From Candidatus Viadribacter manganicus (GTDB lineage: Bacteria; Pseudomonadota; Alphaproteobacteria; Caulobacterales; Aquidulcibacteraceae), in contig NZ_CP013244.1 of the NCBI RefSeq assembly GCF_001679665.1, forward strand, positions 186,001 through 250,000: a DNA stretch of 64,000 bases, written 5' to 3'. Shown here one piece after another: positions 46,169-56,738 of this stretch. A model generated the notes under the pieces. That model saw nothing but the letters and a program-made list of their open reading frames with translations, was not told where the DNA came from and made no database searches. The position numbers were made by a program, and so were the translations under genes. How positions within the stretch are numbered: position 1 is the first letter of the stretch; each line of letters begins with the position of its first letter.

Positions 46169-47094
46169 CAGGCTTCAAAATCAAGACCGAGCCGCTTGTA
46201 GAGCGCGCGCTGCTCAGTCCAGTTTTCATCGACCTTCACGTGCAAGAACAGATGGATGCGCCGCCCAAACGCTTCTTCCATTTCCTTGCGCGCCAGTTCG
46301 CCGATCGTCTTAATCGTCGCGCCCTTGGCGCCGATCGCGATTTTGCGCTGGCTTTCTCGCGACACGAAAATCGTCTGCTCGATCTTCGCAGAGCCGTCCT
46401 TACGCTCTTCCCAGGTCTCGGTTTCGACCATGAGTTCATAGGGCAATTCTTCATGGAGCCGGAGAAAGGCTTTCTCCCGCGTGATCTCCGCGGCCAGAAC
46501 ACGCTCCGGCGCGTCCATTGTCTGGTCTTCGGGGAAAAGCCATGGCCCCTCGGGCGCGCGCTCAGCCAACGTTCGCGCGATATCGTCGACGCCATCGCCT
46601 TTGCGTGCAGCGATCATGAAGACGTCCGTATAAAGCCCCGCTTCGACGAGCTTCGTCGTGATTTCGAGCAATTGCGGCCGCGCCACCGCATCGACCTTGT
46701 TGAGCACGAGGATCGAAGCAAGCTCCATCTGCTTCAACTTGGCGGCAATCGAGGCCGTGTCTGAAACGGCATGCGCATCTGCGCCCTTTTCACCGGATGC
46801 ATGAGCCGCGGCATCCACGACGTGAACGATAGCGTCGGCGCCTTCAAGCGCACTCCAGGCTGCCGCCACCATGGCGCGGTCCAAGCGACGCTTTGGCGCA
46901 AACACGCCGGGCGTGTCGATCAGAACCAGTTGGACTTCGTCGCGCATCGCGATGCCGCGCACGAGCGCACGCGTTGTTTGCACCTTTTGAGTCACCGCCG
47001 CGACCTTGGAGCCGACAAGTGTGTTCACGAGCGTAGATTTGCCCGCGTTCGGCGCACCCAACACCGCCACCACGGCGCACCGTTGCTCAGTCAC
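46168..47094 (-). CDS. era: GTPase Era
   Basis: A 308-residue Era, a GTPase that checks 16S rRNA 3'-end maturation. G1 GAPNAGKST, G3 DTPG and G4 NKVD are present, followed by the C-terminal KH domain with GAKGATIKTIGELARKEM. It overlaps rnc by eight bases, matching the classical rnc-era pair. Confidence 0.97.
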   Translation of the reverse strand: MTEQRCAVVAVLGAPNAGKSTLVNTLVGSKVAAVTQKVQTTRALVRGIAMRDEVQLVLIDTPGVFAPKRRLDRAMVAAAWSALEGADAIVHVVDAAAHASGEKGADAHAVSDTASIAAKLKQMELASILVLNKVDAVARPQLLEITTKLVEAGLYTDVFMIAARKGDGVDDIARTLAERAPEGPWLFPEDQTMDAPERVLAAEITREKAFLRLHEELPYELMVETETWEERKDGSAKIEQTIFVSRESQRKIAIGAKGATIKTIGELARKEMEEAFGRRIHLFLHVKVDENWTEQRALYKRLGLDFEA

Positions 47095-47791
47095 GGGCGC
47101 CTCGTGCTTTCAAGAAGGCTTCCGCCGCAACGCGCTGTGCTTGGCGCTTTGAGCTACCTTCCCCTCGGATCGGTTCAAACCCTTCCACATGTGCCTCAAT
47201 AACAAAGTGCGGTGCGTGCTCAGGCCCAGATTGGGCGACCTCTACATAGCGCAAGTGCTTCTTCTTTGCCGCCGCCCATTCCTGCAACGCTGTCTTAGCA
47301 TCGCGTTGAGCACCCTTGGCATCGACAAACGAGGCGCCCCAAAAGCGGTGGATGAAACTCCGGGCGGTTTCCAGCCCTCCATCTAGGTACAGTGCGGCGA
47401 TCACGGATTCGCAGATGTCGCCCAGAATGGCTTCCTTCTGCCGGCCGCCATGAGCATCTTCCGCCGGTGAAAGCACAAGCGCGTCACCCAAGCCAGCCGC
47501 CCGCGCGGCGCGAGCGCATGCATGCCGGTTCACAAGCGCGTTAAAGCGGGGCGCGAGTTCGCCTTCTTGGTCGCTTTGATGATCGGCCAGCAGCCGCTCA
47601 GCCACGCAAAGACCAAGCACCCGATCGCCTAAGAATTCGAGCCGATCATAGTCACGTCTGCGCTTTTGCCCCTCGTGGGCGCTGCCGTGCGTGAGGGCTT
47701 CGCGCACGAGACTGCGATTCTTAAAAGCGTAGCCAATCCGCTCTTCGAGCGCGGTGAGCTTGGCCTCATGGTCAGCAGCCGGCCCTTTCAT
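47087..47791 (-). CDS. rnc: Ribonuclease III
   Basis: A 234-residue RNase III: the catalytic signature DRLEFLGDRVLGLCVAE, the second acidic site near ILGDICESVIAALYLDGG, and a C-terminal double-stranded-RNA-binding domain (KTALQEWAAAKKKHLRYV ... KRQAQRVAAEAFL). It processes rRNA precursors. It follows lepB by ten bases, the widespread lepB-rnc-era order. Confidence 0.97.
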   Translation of the reverse strand: MKGPAADHEAKLTALEERIGYAFKNRSLVREALTHGSAHEGQKRRRDYDRLEFLGDRVLGLCVAERLLADHQSDQEGELAPRFNALVNRHACARAARAAGLGDALVLSPAEDAHGGRQKEAILGDICESVIAALYLDGGLETARSFIHRFWGASFVDAKGAQRDAKTALQEWAAAKKKHLRYVEVAQSGPEHAPHFVIEAHVEGFEPIRGEGSSKRQAQRVAAEAFLKARGARD

Positions 47792-47801
47792 GGGCCGCGC
47801 C

Positions 47802-48563
47802 TCAATTGACTGATTTCAAGAAGCGATCACCGCGGAAGCCCGTGAATAACGTCCACGGACGGAAGATCGACGTCGAGTTGTTGAACGAGACCACCACGAA
47901 TTGCGCTGGCCCGACGAGATTGTCGTACGGGACGAACCCCACAACAGACGGCACGCGACTGTCAGCGGAGTTGTCGCGATCGTCACCCATCATAAAGTAG
48001 TGACCCTCTGGCACTTCAAAGACACGGGTGTTGTCGAGTTCCATCGAGCCGCGGTCGAAAGCGATGTAGCTGACGCCATTCGGCAATGTTTCGCGGTAGG
48101 TTTGAATGTGTTCGATGATGCCATGCTCATTCTCGAATGGACGCTCACCAAGCGACTCGCGTTGCACCGACTCGCCGTTGATCGTCAGCACGCCGTTGAT
48201 CATCTGGATACGATCTCCGGGAAGACCGATCACGCGCTTGATGAAGTCGCGATCCGGCTCGGGTTGCGGGCGGAACACAACAACATCGCCGCGTTGCGGT
48301 TCACTGCCGAACAGCCGTCCGTGCGGCAACAAACCTTCAAGCGGAGCAAAAGAGAAACGGCCGTATCCGTAAGACCACTTGGTCACGACGATATAGTCGC
48401 CGACTTCGAGCGTCGGTTGCATCGAGCCGGATGGAATACGAAACGGCTGAGCGATGGTGAAACGCAGCACCATGGCAAGCGCCAGCGCGTAGAGGATCGT
48501 CTTCACGTTATCCCAGAAGACATCCATCGCGGCCGTCGAAGAACTGGTCGTCGTCATGCTCAT
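47802..48563 (-). CDS. lepB: Signal peptidase I
   Basis: A 253-residue type I signal peptidase. One membrane anchor (about 22-40) precedes box B with nucleophile Ser47 (IPSGSMQPTLEVGD) and box D with the general base Lys109 (DFIKRVIGLPGD); box E GDDRDNSADSR is also present. The start is uncertain: ATG at 48563 (chosen) or 48557; an upstream extension lacks support. It lies between acpS and rnc. Confidence 0.95.
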   Translation of the reverse strand: MSMTTTSSSTAAMDVFWDNVKTILYALALAMVLRFTIAQPFRIPSGSMQPTLEVGDYIVVTKWSYGYGRFSFAPLEGLLPHGRLFGSEPQRGDVVVFRPQPEPDRDFIKRVIGLPGDRIQMINGVLTINGESVQRESLGERPFENEHGIIEHIQTYRETLPNGVSYIAFDRGSMELDNTRVFEVPEGHYFMMGDDRDNSADSRVPSVVGFVPYDNLVGPAQFVVVSFNNSTSIFRPWTLFTGFRGDRFLKSVN

Positions 48564-48651
48564 GCGTTTCTCGCTAATGACCCTTCGGCCGCCATGGTCG
48601 TAGTGACTGGACCGCACCCTCCGCGGCCATGCTTTTCCCCACCGGAGCGGA

Positions 48652-49077
48652 TCATTCTCCGGGTCCGGGCTGAATCGGCGCCAACTCCGCCGAAATGATG
48701 ACGAAACCGACAGCCAGCGGATAGTCGTCCGTAAGGCTTACGTGGATGTGCGCGACGTGGCCTGGAGGGGTCAATTGTTCCAAGCGTCGCGCCGCCCCAC
48801 CGGTCAGAACCATGGTTGGCTGGCCGCTGGGAAGGTTCGCAACCCCCATGTCCCGCCAGAAAACACCCCTTCTAATCCCGGTGCCGAGCGCCTTGGACGT
48901 CGCTTCCTTGGCTGCAAACCGCTTGGCGTAGGTGGCAGCCCGTTGCTCGGGTCGCCGCTCGGCCCGTGCGCGTTCCTTCTCGGTGTAGATGCGGTTTGTG
49001 AACCGCTCTCCGAACCGGCTGAGCGTCTTTTCCACGCGCCGGATATCGATGATGTCCGAACCGATTCCGATGATCAT
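48652..49077 (-). CDS. acpS: Holo-[acyl-carrier-protein] synthase
   Basis: A 141-residue AcpS that transfers phosphopantetheine to ACP. The magnesium motif is [12 protein letters not shown], and the second site is [16 protein letters not shown]. The ATG overlaps the pdxJ stop as ATGA. The length is a little above the usual 120-130 because of a C-terminal tail. Confidence 0.95.
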   Translation of the reverse strand: MIIGIGSDIIDIRRVEKTLSRFGERFTNRIYTEKERARAERRPEQRAATYAKRFAAKEATSKALGTGIRRGVFWRDMGVANLPSGQPTMVLTGGAARRLEQLTPPGHVAHIHVSLTDDYPLAVGFVIISAELAPIQPGPGE

Positions 49078-49847
49078 GGCGCGGCCCTTTGAAGATCGAC
49101 GCGCGCTGCGTCGATGAGCCGGCGCATCTCACTGATCGCTGGCCCCAGGCCAGTAAAGATCGCCTCACCGATCAAGAAGTGACCGATGTTAAGTTCCGCG
49201 ACTTCCGGAATAGCCGCGATAGCGGAGACCGTACCGTAATCGATGCCGTGACCGGCGTGCACTTCAAGACCAAGCGAAGCGGCCTGGCGCGCGGCCGCGC
49301 TAAGCGCCGCGAGAACTCGCCGCGCCTCATCCTCATGCCCATCGCGCGCGGCATCGCAATAAGCGCCCGTGTGCAGTTCAACGACGGCCGCGCCAGTGCG
49401 GCTCGCAGCTTCGATCTGCGCCGGATCCGCACCGATGAAAAGCGACACGCGGCTTCCATTGGCGCTGAGCTTCTCAACGAACGGCGCGATCCAGTTATGG
49501 CCCGCAGCCACATCGAGCCCGCCTTCTGTGGTTCGTTCTTCACGACGTTCGGGCACTAGGCAAACCGCATGCGGGCGATGGCGCAACGCAATCGCCAACA
49601 TCTCAGATGTCACCGCCATCTCAAGATTCAGCGGCCGCTCGCGATCGCGCAACATAGCCGCGAGAGTCTCGATATCAGCGTCCGAAATATGCCGCCGATC
49701 CTCGCGCAAGTGCGCGGTAATGCCATCGGCCCCCGCTTCGAGCGCGACAACGGCCGCACGCGCAGGATCGGGGTAAGAGACACCTCGCGCATTTCGGATG
49801 GTCGCGACGTGATCGATGTTCACGCCAAGCCGCACGCGCGTGCTCAT
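49074..49847 (-). CDS. pdxJ: Pyridoxine 5'-phosphate synthase
   Basis: A 257-residue PdxJ, the ring-closing step of the DXP-dependent vitamin B6 route. Seen: [29 protein letters not shown] and the C-terminal [11 protein letters not shown] and [14 protein letters not shown]. Overlaps with pyrE upstream (ATGA) and acpS downstream (ATGA) imply coupled translation of all three. Confidence 0.96.
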   Translation of the reverse strand: MSTRVRLGVNIDHVATIRNARGVSYPDPARAAVVALEAGADGITAHLREDRRHISDADIETLAAMLRDRERPLNLEMAVTSEMLAIALRHRPHAVCLVPERREERTTEGGLDVAAGHNWIAPFVEKLSANGSRVSLFIGADPAQIEAASRTGAAVVELHTGAYCDAARDGHEDEARRVLAALSAAARQAASLGLEVHAGHGIDYGTVSAIAAIPEVAELNIGHFLIGEAIFTGLGPAISEMRRLIDAARVDLQRAAP

Positions 49848-50428
49848 GCAGCTAGACCGCGGCTGCCGGGTTTGATGGCGGGAAGCGCCGCCAGTTCAGG
49901 GGGAAGCTTATCGGCGGGATAAGCCGGTGCACTTACGCTCGCGAGCGAAACCAACTTAGCGCCGATGTCGGCTTTGCCGCCTGACCGATCGATCAAACAG
50001 GCCGCGCCTACGAGTTCGCCTGCATGGCCGCGTATGGAGTCGAGACATTCGCGCGATGAGAGGCCGGTGGTGACAACATCCTCCACCATGAGCACGCGCT
50101 CGCCCGCCTTAATTTCAAAACCGCGGCGGAGCTGGAACACACCGCCCTCGCGTTCAACGAACATCGCACGCGCTTTGAGATGGCGCGCCGTCTCGTAGCC
50201 TGGAATGATCGCGCCAACGGCGGGCGACACCACAACGTCGATCTTGCCAAAAGCCGCTTGCGCCTTTTCCGCAAGCGCCCTGCAGAGGCGTTCAGTGCGA
50301 TCTGGGTCCATGAACACCGCATTCTTTTGAAAGAATACTGGCGAATGAAGTCCTGAAGAGAGGATGAAATGCCCCTCCAGCAAAGCGCCGGCGGCGCGGA
50401 ATTCGTCGAGAACTTGATCGTGATTCAT
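49844..50428 (-). CDS. pyrE: Orotate phosphoribosyltransferase
   Basis: A 194-residue PyrE making orotidine monophosphate. The PRPP-binding motif is [14 protein letters not shown], and the flexible-loop region follows [25 protein letters not shown] is also typical. It follows rsh by 38 bp and begins the tightly overlapping pyrE-pdxJ-acpS set. Confidence 0.96.
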   Translation of the reverse strand: MNHDQVLDEFRAAGALLEGHFILSSGLHSPVFFQKNAVFMDPDRTERLCRALAEKAQAAFGKIDVVVSPAVGAIIPGYETARHLKARAMFVEREGGVFQLRRGFEIKAGERVLMVEDVVTTGLSSRECLDSIRGHAGELVGAACLIDRSGGKADIGAKLVSLASVSAPAYPADKLPPELAALPAIKPGSRGLAA

Positions 50429-50466
50429 GGCGGCGATGTAGCATCCGTCGGGGCCATCGAAAACGG

Positions 50467-52704
50467 CTAACCCTTCACCCGATCCGCCTCTTTCACGGAT
50501 TTGCTCGCCCGCATGGCGGCGAGAATGTTTACGAGATGGCGGGCGTCCGCGACTTCGATGTCGAAAATCATGTCGAAGAAATCAACGGTGCGCTTGGCGA
50601 GCCTGAGATTGAGAATATCGCCCTCGTTCTCGGCGATGATTCCGCACAACTCTGCCAAGACGCCGCGCTTGTTCTCCACCGTCGCGACAATACGGCCTAC
50701 GGCCAGCGTCTTGTTCAGCGCCGTAGGCGTCCAGGCCAAATCGATCCACTCGCCGCCGCTATCCTCCAGCGAGGCCAACGTTTCGCAGTCGATCGTGTGA
50801 ATGACGATGCCCTTGCCCGGCGTGTGCACCCCGATAATGCGGTCACCGGGAATAGGCGTGCAACATTCAGCGAAGTGAAGCGCAACACCCGGCGTGAGAT
50901 CGCCGCCCCTTACATAGAGCTTGGCTTTCTCAAGCTCCATCGGTCGACGGCCCTCGTCCTTGCGGACACGATCTTTCAGTCCCGGGAAAGCCGCAACTGC
51001 AACGGCGCTCGCCTTAATCGAACCTTCGCCAACGGCCACGAACAATTCTTCTTCGTCAGGTTTGCCCAGCGTTTCGGCGGCCTTCTGCAGAGCTGTTTCA
51101 GCGAGTTCATGACCGTAACGGTGGAGCGCGTGAGCGATCAACTCACGTCCAAGGCGCTCAAATTCATCGCGCTTGGCGTGTTTATCGAGCCGGCGTTGCG
51201 CCGCTTTCGCACGGCCGGTCTTCGTCAGCGCTTCATAACCCGGCACTGGCGCCACCCGGTCGCCGGTGAGAATTTCGACGACGTCGCCGTTGCGCAGCAC
51301 CGTCCGCAGCGGCTTTTCAGCACCATTGATGCGCGCGCCCGTACAACGATCACCGACGCCAGAGTGCACAGCGTAAGCAAAATCGAGCGGCGTTGCGCCT
51401 TGCGGCAACGGGATCAGCGCACCCTTCGGCGTGAAGGCAAATACGTGATCCGAGTACATCTCGAGCTTTGCATGCTCGAGAAACTCGCCGGCTTCGCCGC
51501 CGTGCTCTGCAATTTCAAGCAACGAGCGCGTCGCTTCGCGTGCATCCAATCCCGCATTCGCTGCGGTCTCTTCGTCAAAACCGTAGGATTCGTTTTTGTA
51601 ACGCCAGTGCGCCGCAACGCCGTTTTCGGCGATCTGGTCCATGTCTTCGGTACGAATCTGGATTTCAACGCGCACGTTGCCAGGACCAATGACCGTGGTG
51701 TGGATCGAGCGATAGCCGTTCGGCTTGGGGTTCGAGATGAAATCTTCCAACTGATCGGGGACGCAGCGCCATGTTTGGTGCACCAGACCCAAAGCGCGAT
51801 AGCAATCATCGGGGTTGTTCACGATCACACGGAACGCATAGACGTCTGCGAGATCCGAAAACTCGATGCTTTTGCGGCGAAGCTTGCGCCAGATCGAGTA
51901 AGCCTGCTTTTCACGACCGTACACGCGCGCGTTGATGCCGGCGAATTCGAAGACTTCCATCACCGTCTGCACGATGATCGCGACGTTGGCGCCCTTTTCC
52001 ACGCGCAGTTGCGCAAGACGGGCGTTGATCGTCGCTTCCATATCTGTAAACGCTTCGTGGAAAGCGAGCCCTTCAAGCTCGCGCGCCATCTTTTCCATCC
52101 CGATGCGGCGCGCGAGAGGACCATAAATCTCAAGCGTCTCAAGCGCGATGCGCCGGCGTTTTTCGGGCTTGGGAATGTGGCTGAGCGTACGCATGTTATG
52201 CAGACGGTCCGCCAGCTTCACGATCAAAACGCGCACGTCTCGCGACATCGCAAGGATGAATTTTTGCAGGTTCTGCGCCTGCTTGTTTTCTTCGCTCTGA
52301 ATTTCAAGCTTCGAAAGCTTGGTTACGCCCTCTACGAGATCGGCAATCTGCTCGCCGAACAGTTTCTGAATTTCGTCGCGCGTCGCGTCTGTATCTTCGA
52401 TCGTGTCGTGCAAGAGCCCCGCCACAATCGTCGCGGCATCCAGCTTGTATTCGGTAAGGATACCGGCAACCTGAATCGGGTGGGCGAAGTATGGATCGCC
52501 AGAGTGGCGCTTCTGGCTCCCGTGCTTGGCAGTCGCATACACGTAAGCGCGGTTGATCAGGTTCTCATCAACCGATGGATCATACCCGCGCATGCGTTCC
52601 ACCAGCTCGAACTGGCGGAGATAGTTTTTGCGTGGTGGTGCGCCCGCGCCCGCCGCTGGTTGGCTGGCCGGGGTTGTGGCGGCGACTCCGTCACCGCCCG
52701 ACAT
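50467..52704 (-). CDS. rsh: Bifunctional (p)ppGpp synthetase/hydrolase (Rsh/SpoT type)
   Basis: A 745-residue long RelA/SpoT homologue. The HD hydrolase domain is intact ([35 protein letters not shown]), and the synthetase domain shows [25 protein letters not shown] and [14 protein letters not shown], helical, zinc-finger-like ([10 protein letters not shown]) and C-terminal ACT domains follow. As the single long Rsh of alphaproteobacteria it both makes and degrades the alarmone. It follows rpoZ by four bases. Confidence 0.97.
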   Translation of the reverse strand: MSGGDGVAATTPASQPAAGAGAPPRKNYLRQFELVERMRGYDPSVDENLINRAYVYATAKHGSQKRHSGDPYFAHPIQVAGILTEYKLDAATIVAGLLHDTIEDTDATRDEIQKLFGEQIADLVEGVTKLSKLEIQSEENKQAQNLQKFILAMSRDVRVLIVKLADRLHNMRTLSHIPKPEKRRRIALETLEIYGPLARRIGMEKMARELEGLAFHEAFTDMEATINARLAQLRVEKGANVAIIVQTVMEVFEFAGINARVYGREKQAYSIWRKLRRKSIEFSDLADVYAFRVIVNNPDDCYRALGLVHQTWRCVPDQLEDFISNPKPNGYRSIHTTVIGPGNVRVEIQIRTEDMDQIAENGVAAHWRYKNESYGFDEETAANAGLDAREATRSLLEIAEHGGEAGEFLEHAKLEMYSDHVFAFTPKGALIPLPQGATPLDFAYAVHSGVGDRCTGARINGAEKPLRTVLRNGDVVEILTGDRVAPVPGYEALTKTGRAKAAQRRLDKHAKRDEFERLGRELIAHALHRYGHELAETALQKAAETLGKPDEEELFVAVGEGSIKASAVAVAAFPGLKDRVRKDEGRRPMELEKAKLYVRGGDLTPGVALHFAECCTPIPGDRIIGVHTPGKGIVIHTIDCETLASLEDSGGEWIDLAWTPTALNKTLAVGRIVATVENKRGVLAELCGIIAENEGDILNLRLAKRTVDFFDMIFDIEVADARHLVNILAAMRASKSVKEADRVKG

Positions 52705-52708
52705 GGAC

Positions 52709-53059
52709 CTAGTACCGCTCGTCGCGTTGAGCTTCAGCTTCTTGCTGGAGCGCGCGCAGCACGTCGTCTTCGCTGGTCTCGACCGGAGCGGCGAGCGCCA
52801 GACGATCTTGCTCGTCTTCGGCTTGAGCGGCTGGTTGGACGTCTTGGTAGAGCATCACATAACTGTCGCGCAGCTCTTCCGGCGTAATCGCGCCGTCGCC
52901 GATTTCACGAAGGGAAACAACCGGATCTTTATCGCGGTCGCGATCCACAAGCGGCTCGGCGCCGGAGGAAATGTTGCGCGCGCGGTGCGCGGCCAGCAGC
53001 ACCAGCGAAAACCGGTTCGGGATCTTTTCTACGCAATCTTCAACGGTTACGCGAGCCAA
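52709..53059 (-). CDS. rpoZ: RNA polymerase omega subunit
   Basis: A 116-residue omega subunit: [20 protein letters not shown], then [16 protein letters not shown]. The C-terminal acidic tail is long. The start is taken as TTG at 53059 (family start ARVTVEDC), with GAGGA eight bases upstream; an in-frame TTG seven codons up is the alternative. It precedes rsh as in most proteobacteria, which is relevant because ppGpp binds RNA polymerase partly through omega. Confidence 0.94.
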   Translation of the reverse strand: MARVTVEDCVEKIPNRFSLVLLAAHRARNISSGAEPLVDRDRDKDPVVSLREIGDGAITPEELRDSYVMLYQDVQPAAQAEDEQDRLALAAPVETSEDDVLRALQQEAEAQRDERY

Positions 53060-53163
53060 GGCGTGCTTCCTCAGGGTCAAAATGGGTCGGAACGAGCCTC
53101 AACCTAGTGGGGCTCGCGGTATTTCGCAATGCGAAGGGCGGCCGCAGGTGCGAAATCCTGCCC

Positions 53164-53697
53164 TCAAGGCGCCGGGATATCTCCCACGCGCTCGTAACGA
53201 GACTGGACCGGCAGGGCCCCAAGCAGTGCGGCCGCACGCAGACCTGTCTGCGCGTGCCGCCAATTCGGAGCAACCTCCGTCAAGGGCGCGAGGACAAACG
53301 CGCGCTCCGTCATCCGCGGATGCGGCAATATAACACCGCCAAACTCGCCGACATAACGGTCCATCGTGAGGATGTCCAAATCCAGAGTTCGCGCCGCCCA
53401 GCGCTCACGACGCTCTCTACCGAACCGCCGCTCGATGATTTCTAACTCACCGTAAAGGTCCGTCGGCGACATGCGGCCAACCCCTAGCTGGACCACAGCG
53501 TTGAAATAATCCGGCTGGCCGCTCCCGGCGGGCCATGCCTCCGTTCGCCAAACGCCCGATTGCGATAAGACTCGAAGACCCGCGCCGTTGATCCCGACAA
53601 GCGCCGCGCCCAGCAAAGCCGGCCCTTCCAACGCCCCGAAAGGCATGTTTGCCCCGAGCGCGACCAAAGCCGTTGACGCCTCGATTTGACCGCTCAC
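53164..53697 (-). CDS. folK: 2-amino-4-hydroxy-6-hydroxymethyldihydropteridine pyrophosphokinase
   Basis: A 177-residue HPPK of folate synthesis. Seen: ALVALGANMPFG, YFNAVVQLG, the magnesium/ATP motif RTLDLDILTMD and LPHPRMTERAFVLAPLTEVAP. The start is GTG. It lies divergently 41 bp from the UDG gene start, and 104 bp upstream of rpoZ on the same strand. Confidence 0.95.
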   Translation of the reverse strand: MSGQIEASTALVALGANMPFGALEGPALLGAALVGINGAGLRVLSQSGVWRTEAWPAGSGQPDYFNAVVQLGVGRMSPTDLYGELEIIERRFGRERRERWAARTLDLDILTMDRYVGEFGGVILPHPRMTERAFVLAPLTEVAPNWRHAQTGLRAAALLGALPVQSRYERVGDIPAP

Positions 53698-53738
53698 TGG
53701 ATGGCCCTGCTAAGTTGGATCTCGCAACTCCTGCAATC

Positions 53739-54407
53739 ATGTTCGCTCGAAAGCGCAGCGCTTTGACTACTACGCTCCCCGAAGCGCCGAAAGACTGCCC
53801 GCTCTGCCCAAGGCTCGTCGACTACCGCCGCGCAAACCAACTCGCCGAGCCGACATGGTTCAACGGTGCAGCACCCTCGTTCGGCGATGAACAAGCGCGA
53901 CTTCTCATTGTGGGCCTCGCGCCAGGCCGCGGCGGCGCAAACCGTACCGGCCGCCCCTTCACCGGGGACTATGCCGGCGATTTGCTGTACGGCACGCTTA
54001 AGAAACTTGGCCTAGCGGAAGGGGAGTACCGCGCCGATCCCAAAGACGGACTGACGCTAAAAGGCGCGATGATCACCAACGCTGTGCGTTGCGCGCCTCC
54101 AGAAAACAAACCGACGCCCGCCGAAATCGCCGTCTGCCGGCCATTCCTCTCGGCACGCATAAAAGCGCTACCGCGCATGCGCGCCATGCTGGCGCTTGGC
54201 TCCATCGCACACGAAAGCGTGCTGTGCGCTTACGGCCTGAAGCCCACATTTTCTAAGTTCGGCCACGCCGTCGAGACCGCATTGCCCAGCGGACAAATCC
54301 TAGTCTCAAGTTATCATTGCTCGCGCTACAACACGCAGACGCGACGACTGACGACCGAGATGTTCGAGACCGTAATGGCGCGCGCCAAGCAGCTCGCGTT
54401 CGCCTAG
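53739..54407 (+). CDS. Uracil-DNA glycosylase, iron-sulfur family 5 (UdgB) type
   Basis: A 222-residue glycosylase. The four iron-sulfur cysteines are Cys20 and Cys23 (CPLC), Cys118 (VRC) and Cys133 (VCRPFL). Motif A is GLAPGRGGANRTGRPFTGD, which marks family 5 (UdgB) rather than family 4; the second motif reads YHCSRYNTQTRRLT with Cys in place of the usual proline. The ATG at 53739 is chosen because the upstream frame overlaps folK. Its stop shares CTAG with the convergent next gene. Confidence 0.88.
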   Translation: MFARKRSALTTTLPEAPKDCPLCPRLVDYRRANQLAEPTWFNGAAPSFGDEQARLLIVGLAPGRGGANRTGRPFTGDYAGDLLYGTLKKLGLAEGEYRADPKDGLTLKGAMITNAVRCAPPENKPTPAEIAVCRPFLSARIKALPRMRAMLALGSIAHESVLCAYGLKPTFSKFGHAVETALPSGQILVSSYHCSRYNTQTRRLTTEMFETVMARAKQLAFA

Positions 54408-55270
54408 TCGGCCGCCTCGATCGGCTGCGGCGCCGGCTTTGGCGGCAAGATGTTGTACTCTTGATACTGGCGCGCAATGCCAGGCTCTAGCTCTTCGGCG
54501 CGCGCCAAGTCGGCGTCGCCTTCAGCGTGCATGCCTAAAGCTATCCGCGCCAACCCGCGACCGTACATGAAGTGCCCGCGCTCAGGCTCGATCCGCAACG
54601 CCGCTTCATAGTCCGCAAGCGAAGCTTCCAATTCCCCACGTTTCAGATGCAACAGCCCCCGACTGTCCAGGACGTTTGCGTCGTTCGGCACAGACATCAA
54701 AGATGCATTGCAGTCCGATAGCGCCAAATCCAGATCATCGTTGTTGATGGTGCGCAACCAGCAACGCGAATTCAGGAGATCTGCATCTCCGGGAGTTTCC
54801 TGCAAATAGCGATCGAGTTGCTGTATCTGCTCCACATAAGCAGAGGCTCTCTGCTGCACGACCTCCGCGCGATGATCGAGCGCTTGCTGTAATCCCGGCG
54901 CAAGCGCCAACGCTTGATCGAAATCTCGAACCGCAAAATCGAAAGCGCCGCGCGCCTGATGGATAATGCCGCGCTGGAGATAAACTTCGGCATTGTTGGC
55001 GTCGATGCGCAGAGCGCGGCCAAGATCCGCTAATGCCCGATTATACTGGCCATCTGCGGTCCGCACGGAAGCGCGCGCAACAAACGCAGCCGTCCGGCGC
55101 TCATCTGTGGCGCCGTCGAAGTCGATCACGGCGGTGCATTGGCTTACTCGATAAGCCGCTGCGCCGTTTCCGTTGCAGCGCTGCCAAGCAAGTTCAACTG
55201 TCTCCGCATTTACCGGCGGCAGGCAACCTGCGACGCAGGCGGCAAGCACGAAGATAATCGCGGCTCTCAT
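54404..55270 (-). CDS. TPR-repeat lipoprotein
   Basis: A 288-residue protein with a lipobox VAGC (Cys16) and five to six tetratricopeptide repeats (for example [52 protein letters not shown]). Several cysteines outside the repeats ([28 protein letters not shown]) may pair. TPRs mediate protein contacts; the partner is unknown. The ATG overlaps the smpB stop as ATGA. Confidence 0.85.
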   Translation of the reverse strand: MRAAIIFVLAACVAGCLPPVNAETVELAWQRCNGNGAAAYRVSQCTAVIDFDGATDERRTAAFVARASVRTADGQYNRALADLGRALRIDANNAEVYLQRGIIHQARGAFDFAVRDFDQALALAPGLQQALDHRAEVVQQRASAYVEQIQQLDRYLQETPGDADLLNSRCWLRTINNDDLDLALSDCNASLMSVPNDANVLDSRGLLHLKRGELEASLADYEAALRIEPERGHFMYGRGLARIALGMHAEGDADLARAEELEPGIARQYQEYNILPPKPAPQPIEAAD

Positions 55271-55740
55271 CCTTTATCCCGCAACAAGCGCCCTTGCTGA
55301 CGTTTCCAGTCACGATCCTTGCTGGCCTCGCGTTTGTCATGCGCCTTCTTGCCCTTGGCGAGCGCAATCTTGATTTTGGCAATGCCGCGATCGTTGAAAT
55401 ACAGTTCCAACGGAGCCAACGTTCGGCCCTCACGCTCGACCGCACTGGCGAGCTTTTTCAATTCCCGCGCTCGCACCAGCAATTTTCGCGGTCGGCGTGG
55501 CTCATGATTGAATTGTCCCGCAGGCGGATACTCAGGAATGGTCGCGTTAACGAGCCAGAGCTCACCCTTTTCCGTGCTTGCGTAGCTTTCCGCGATGTTG
55601 GCGCGACCACCGCGCAACGACTTCACCTCGGTGCCGACAAGTTGGATGCCAGCCTCCATGGTCTCTTCGATCATATAGTCGAACCGCGCACGACGGTTTT
55701 CCGCGATCAGCTTGCGCTGGGGATCTGCCTTTTTTGCCAT
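55267..55740 (-). CDS. smpB: SsrA-binding protein SmpB
   Basis: A 157-residue SmpB, the tmRNA partner in rescue of stalled ribosomes. It shows [47 protein letters not shown] and the basic C-terminal tail [17 protein letters not shown]. The ATG at 55740 is the standard start; the longer upstream frame overlaps dapA. It follows dapA by five bases. The tmRNA gene itself was not seen in the window. Confidence 0.96.
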   Translation of the reverse strand: MAKKADPQRKLIAENRRARFDYMIEETMEAGIQLVGTEVKSLRGGRANIAESYASTEKGELWLVNATIPEYPPAGQFNHEPRRPRKLLVRARELKKLASAVEREGRTLAPLELYFNDRGIAKIKIALAKGKKAHDKREASKDRDWKRQQGRLLRDKG

Positions 55741-55745
55741 GGCGC

Positions 55746-56618
55746 TTAGATAAGGCCTGCGTGTGTCATTGCCGAGCGGATCTGTGCTTTGGCCGCGTCG
55801 CTGCACGTAACGATCGGCAGACGCACCTCGTCGGTACACAATCCTAGCAGTGAGCAGGCGTACTTCGCTGGCGCTGGCGACGGCTCGCAGAACATTGCCT
55901 TATGCAACGGGGCCAACCGATCATCGATAGCGCGCGCTGTGTCGAAGGCGCCCTGCAGCGTCGCATCCTGCATCTGCGCACAGAGCTTCGGCGCTACGTT
56001 GGCGGTCACCGAGATGCATCCGCGTCCGCCGTGTGCGTTGAAGCCAAGGGCGCTAGCGTCCTCGCCGGAGAGCTGATTGAACTCCAAACCCGCAAGAGCG
56101 CGGTGCTTGGCAACACGCGATAAATCGTTCGAGGCATCCTTGATGCCGACCACGTTGGCGAGTTGAGCAATTCGACCGACGGTTTCCGGCGACATGTCGA
56201 TCATAGTGCGACCCGGCACGTTGTAGATGTAAATTGGGATATCCACAGCGTCGTTGATTGCCTTGAAGTGCGCAAACAATCCATCAGGGCTTGGCTTGTT
56301 GTAGTATGGCGCGACCACAAGCACGGCATCCGCACCCGCCGCCTTCACATGCTTTGCCAATTCGATGGCGTGCGCCGTGTCGTTCGAGCCCGCACCGGCG
56401 ATCACCGGCACTTTCCCGGCGGCGACTTCGACGCACATTTCCACAACCCGAACGTGCTCTTGCAGGCTTAGCGTTACGCTTTCACCGGTGGTGCCGCAGG
56501 GAACAAGGCCGTGGGTTCCCTCCGCAACCTGCCAAGCCACCAGCTTTTGGAACGCCTGTTCATCGACGATTCCGTTGCGAAATGGCGTTATGAGCGCAGG
56601 ATTCGAGCCGTGAACCAT
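55746..56618 (-). CDS. dapA: 4-hydroxy-tetrahydrodipicolinate synthase
   Basis: A 290-residue DapA, first enzyme of the lysine/diaminopimelate branch. Seen: [39 protein letters not shown], the tyrosine in YNVPGRT and the Schiff-base lysine in GIKDASND. It precedes smpB, a conserved pairing, and is divergent from the lytic transglycosylase gene across 120 bp. Confidence 0.96.
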   Translation of the reverse strand: MVHGSNPALITPFRNGIVDEQAFQKLVAWQVAEGTHGLVPCGTTGESVTLSLQEHVRVVEMCVEVAAGKVPVIAGAGSNDTAHAIELAKHVKAAGADAVLVVAPYYNKPSPDGLFAHFKAINDAVDIPIYIYNVPGRTMIDMSPETVGRIAQLANVVGIKDASNDLSRVAKHRALAGLEFNQLSGEDASALGFNAHGGRGCISVTANVAPKLCAQMQDATLQGAFDTARAIDDRLAPLHKAMFCEPSPAPAKYACSLLGLCTDEVRLPIVTCSDAAKAQIRSAMTHAGLI

Positions 56619-56738
56619 GAACAGCTTCCGTTTGGGGTAGAGTTGGCGCGATTCCTGCCACAGTGTCGGGCGAGGTTAAATAGCGGCCCGCCGACGCTTG
56701 TTTGCGGGCCCAAGGTTGTTTCGTTGCGAGGCGGGTGA

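Noticed and set aside
50536..52887. Very long plus-strand open frame (783 codons) antisense to rsh and rpoZ
   Set aside because: The minus-strand frame encodes clear HD, synthetase, TGS and ACT domains. The antisense translation has no recognisable domain and is a product of codon bias in GC-rich coding DNA.
53649..53738. Upstream extension of the UDG gene
   Set aside because: It overlaps the start of folK on the other strand, and the family start and iron-sulfur cysteines fit the ATG at 53739.
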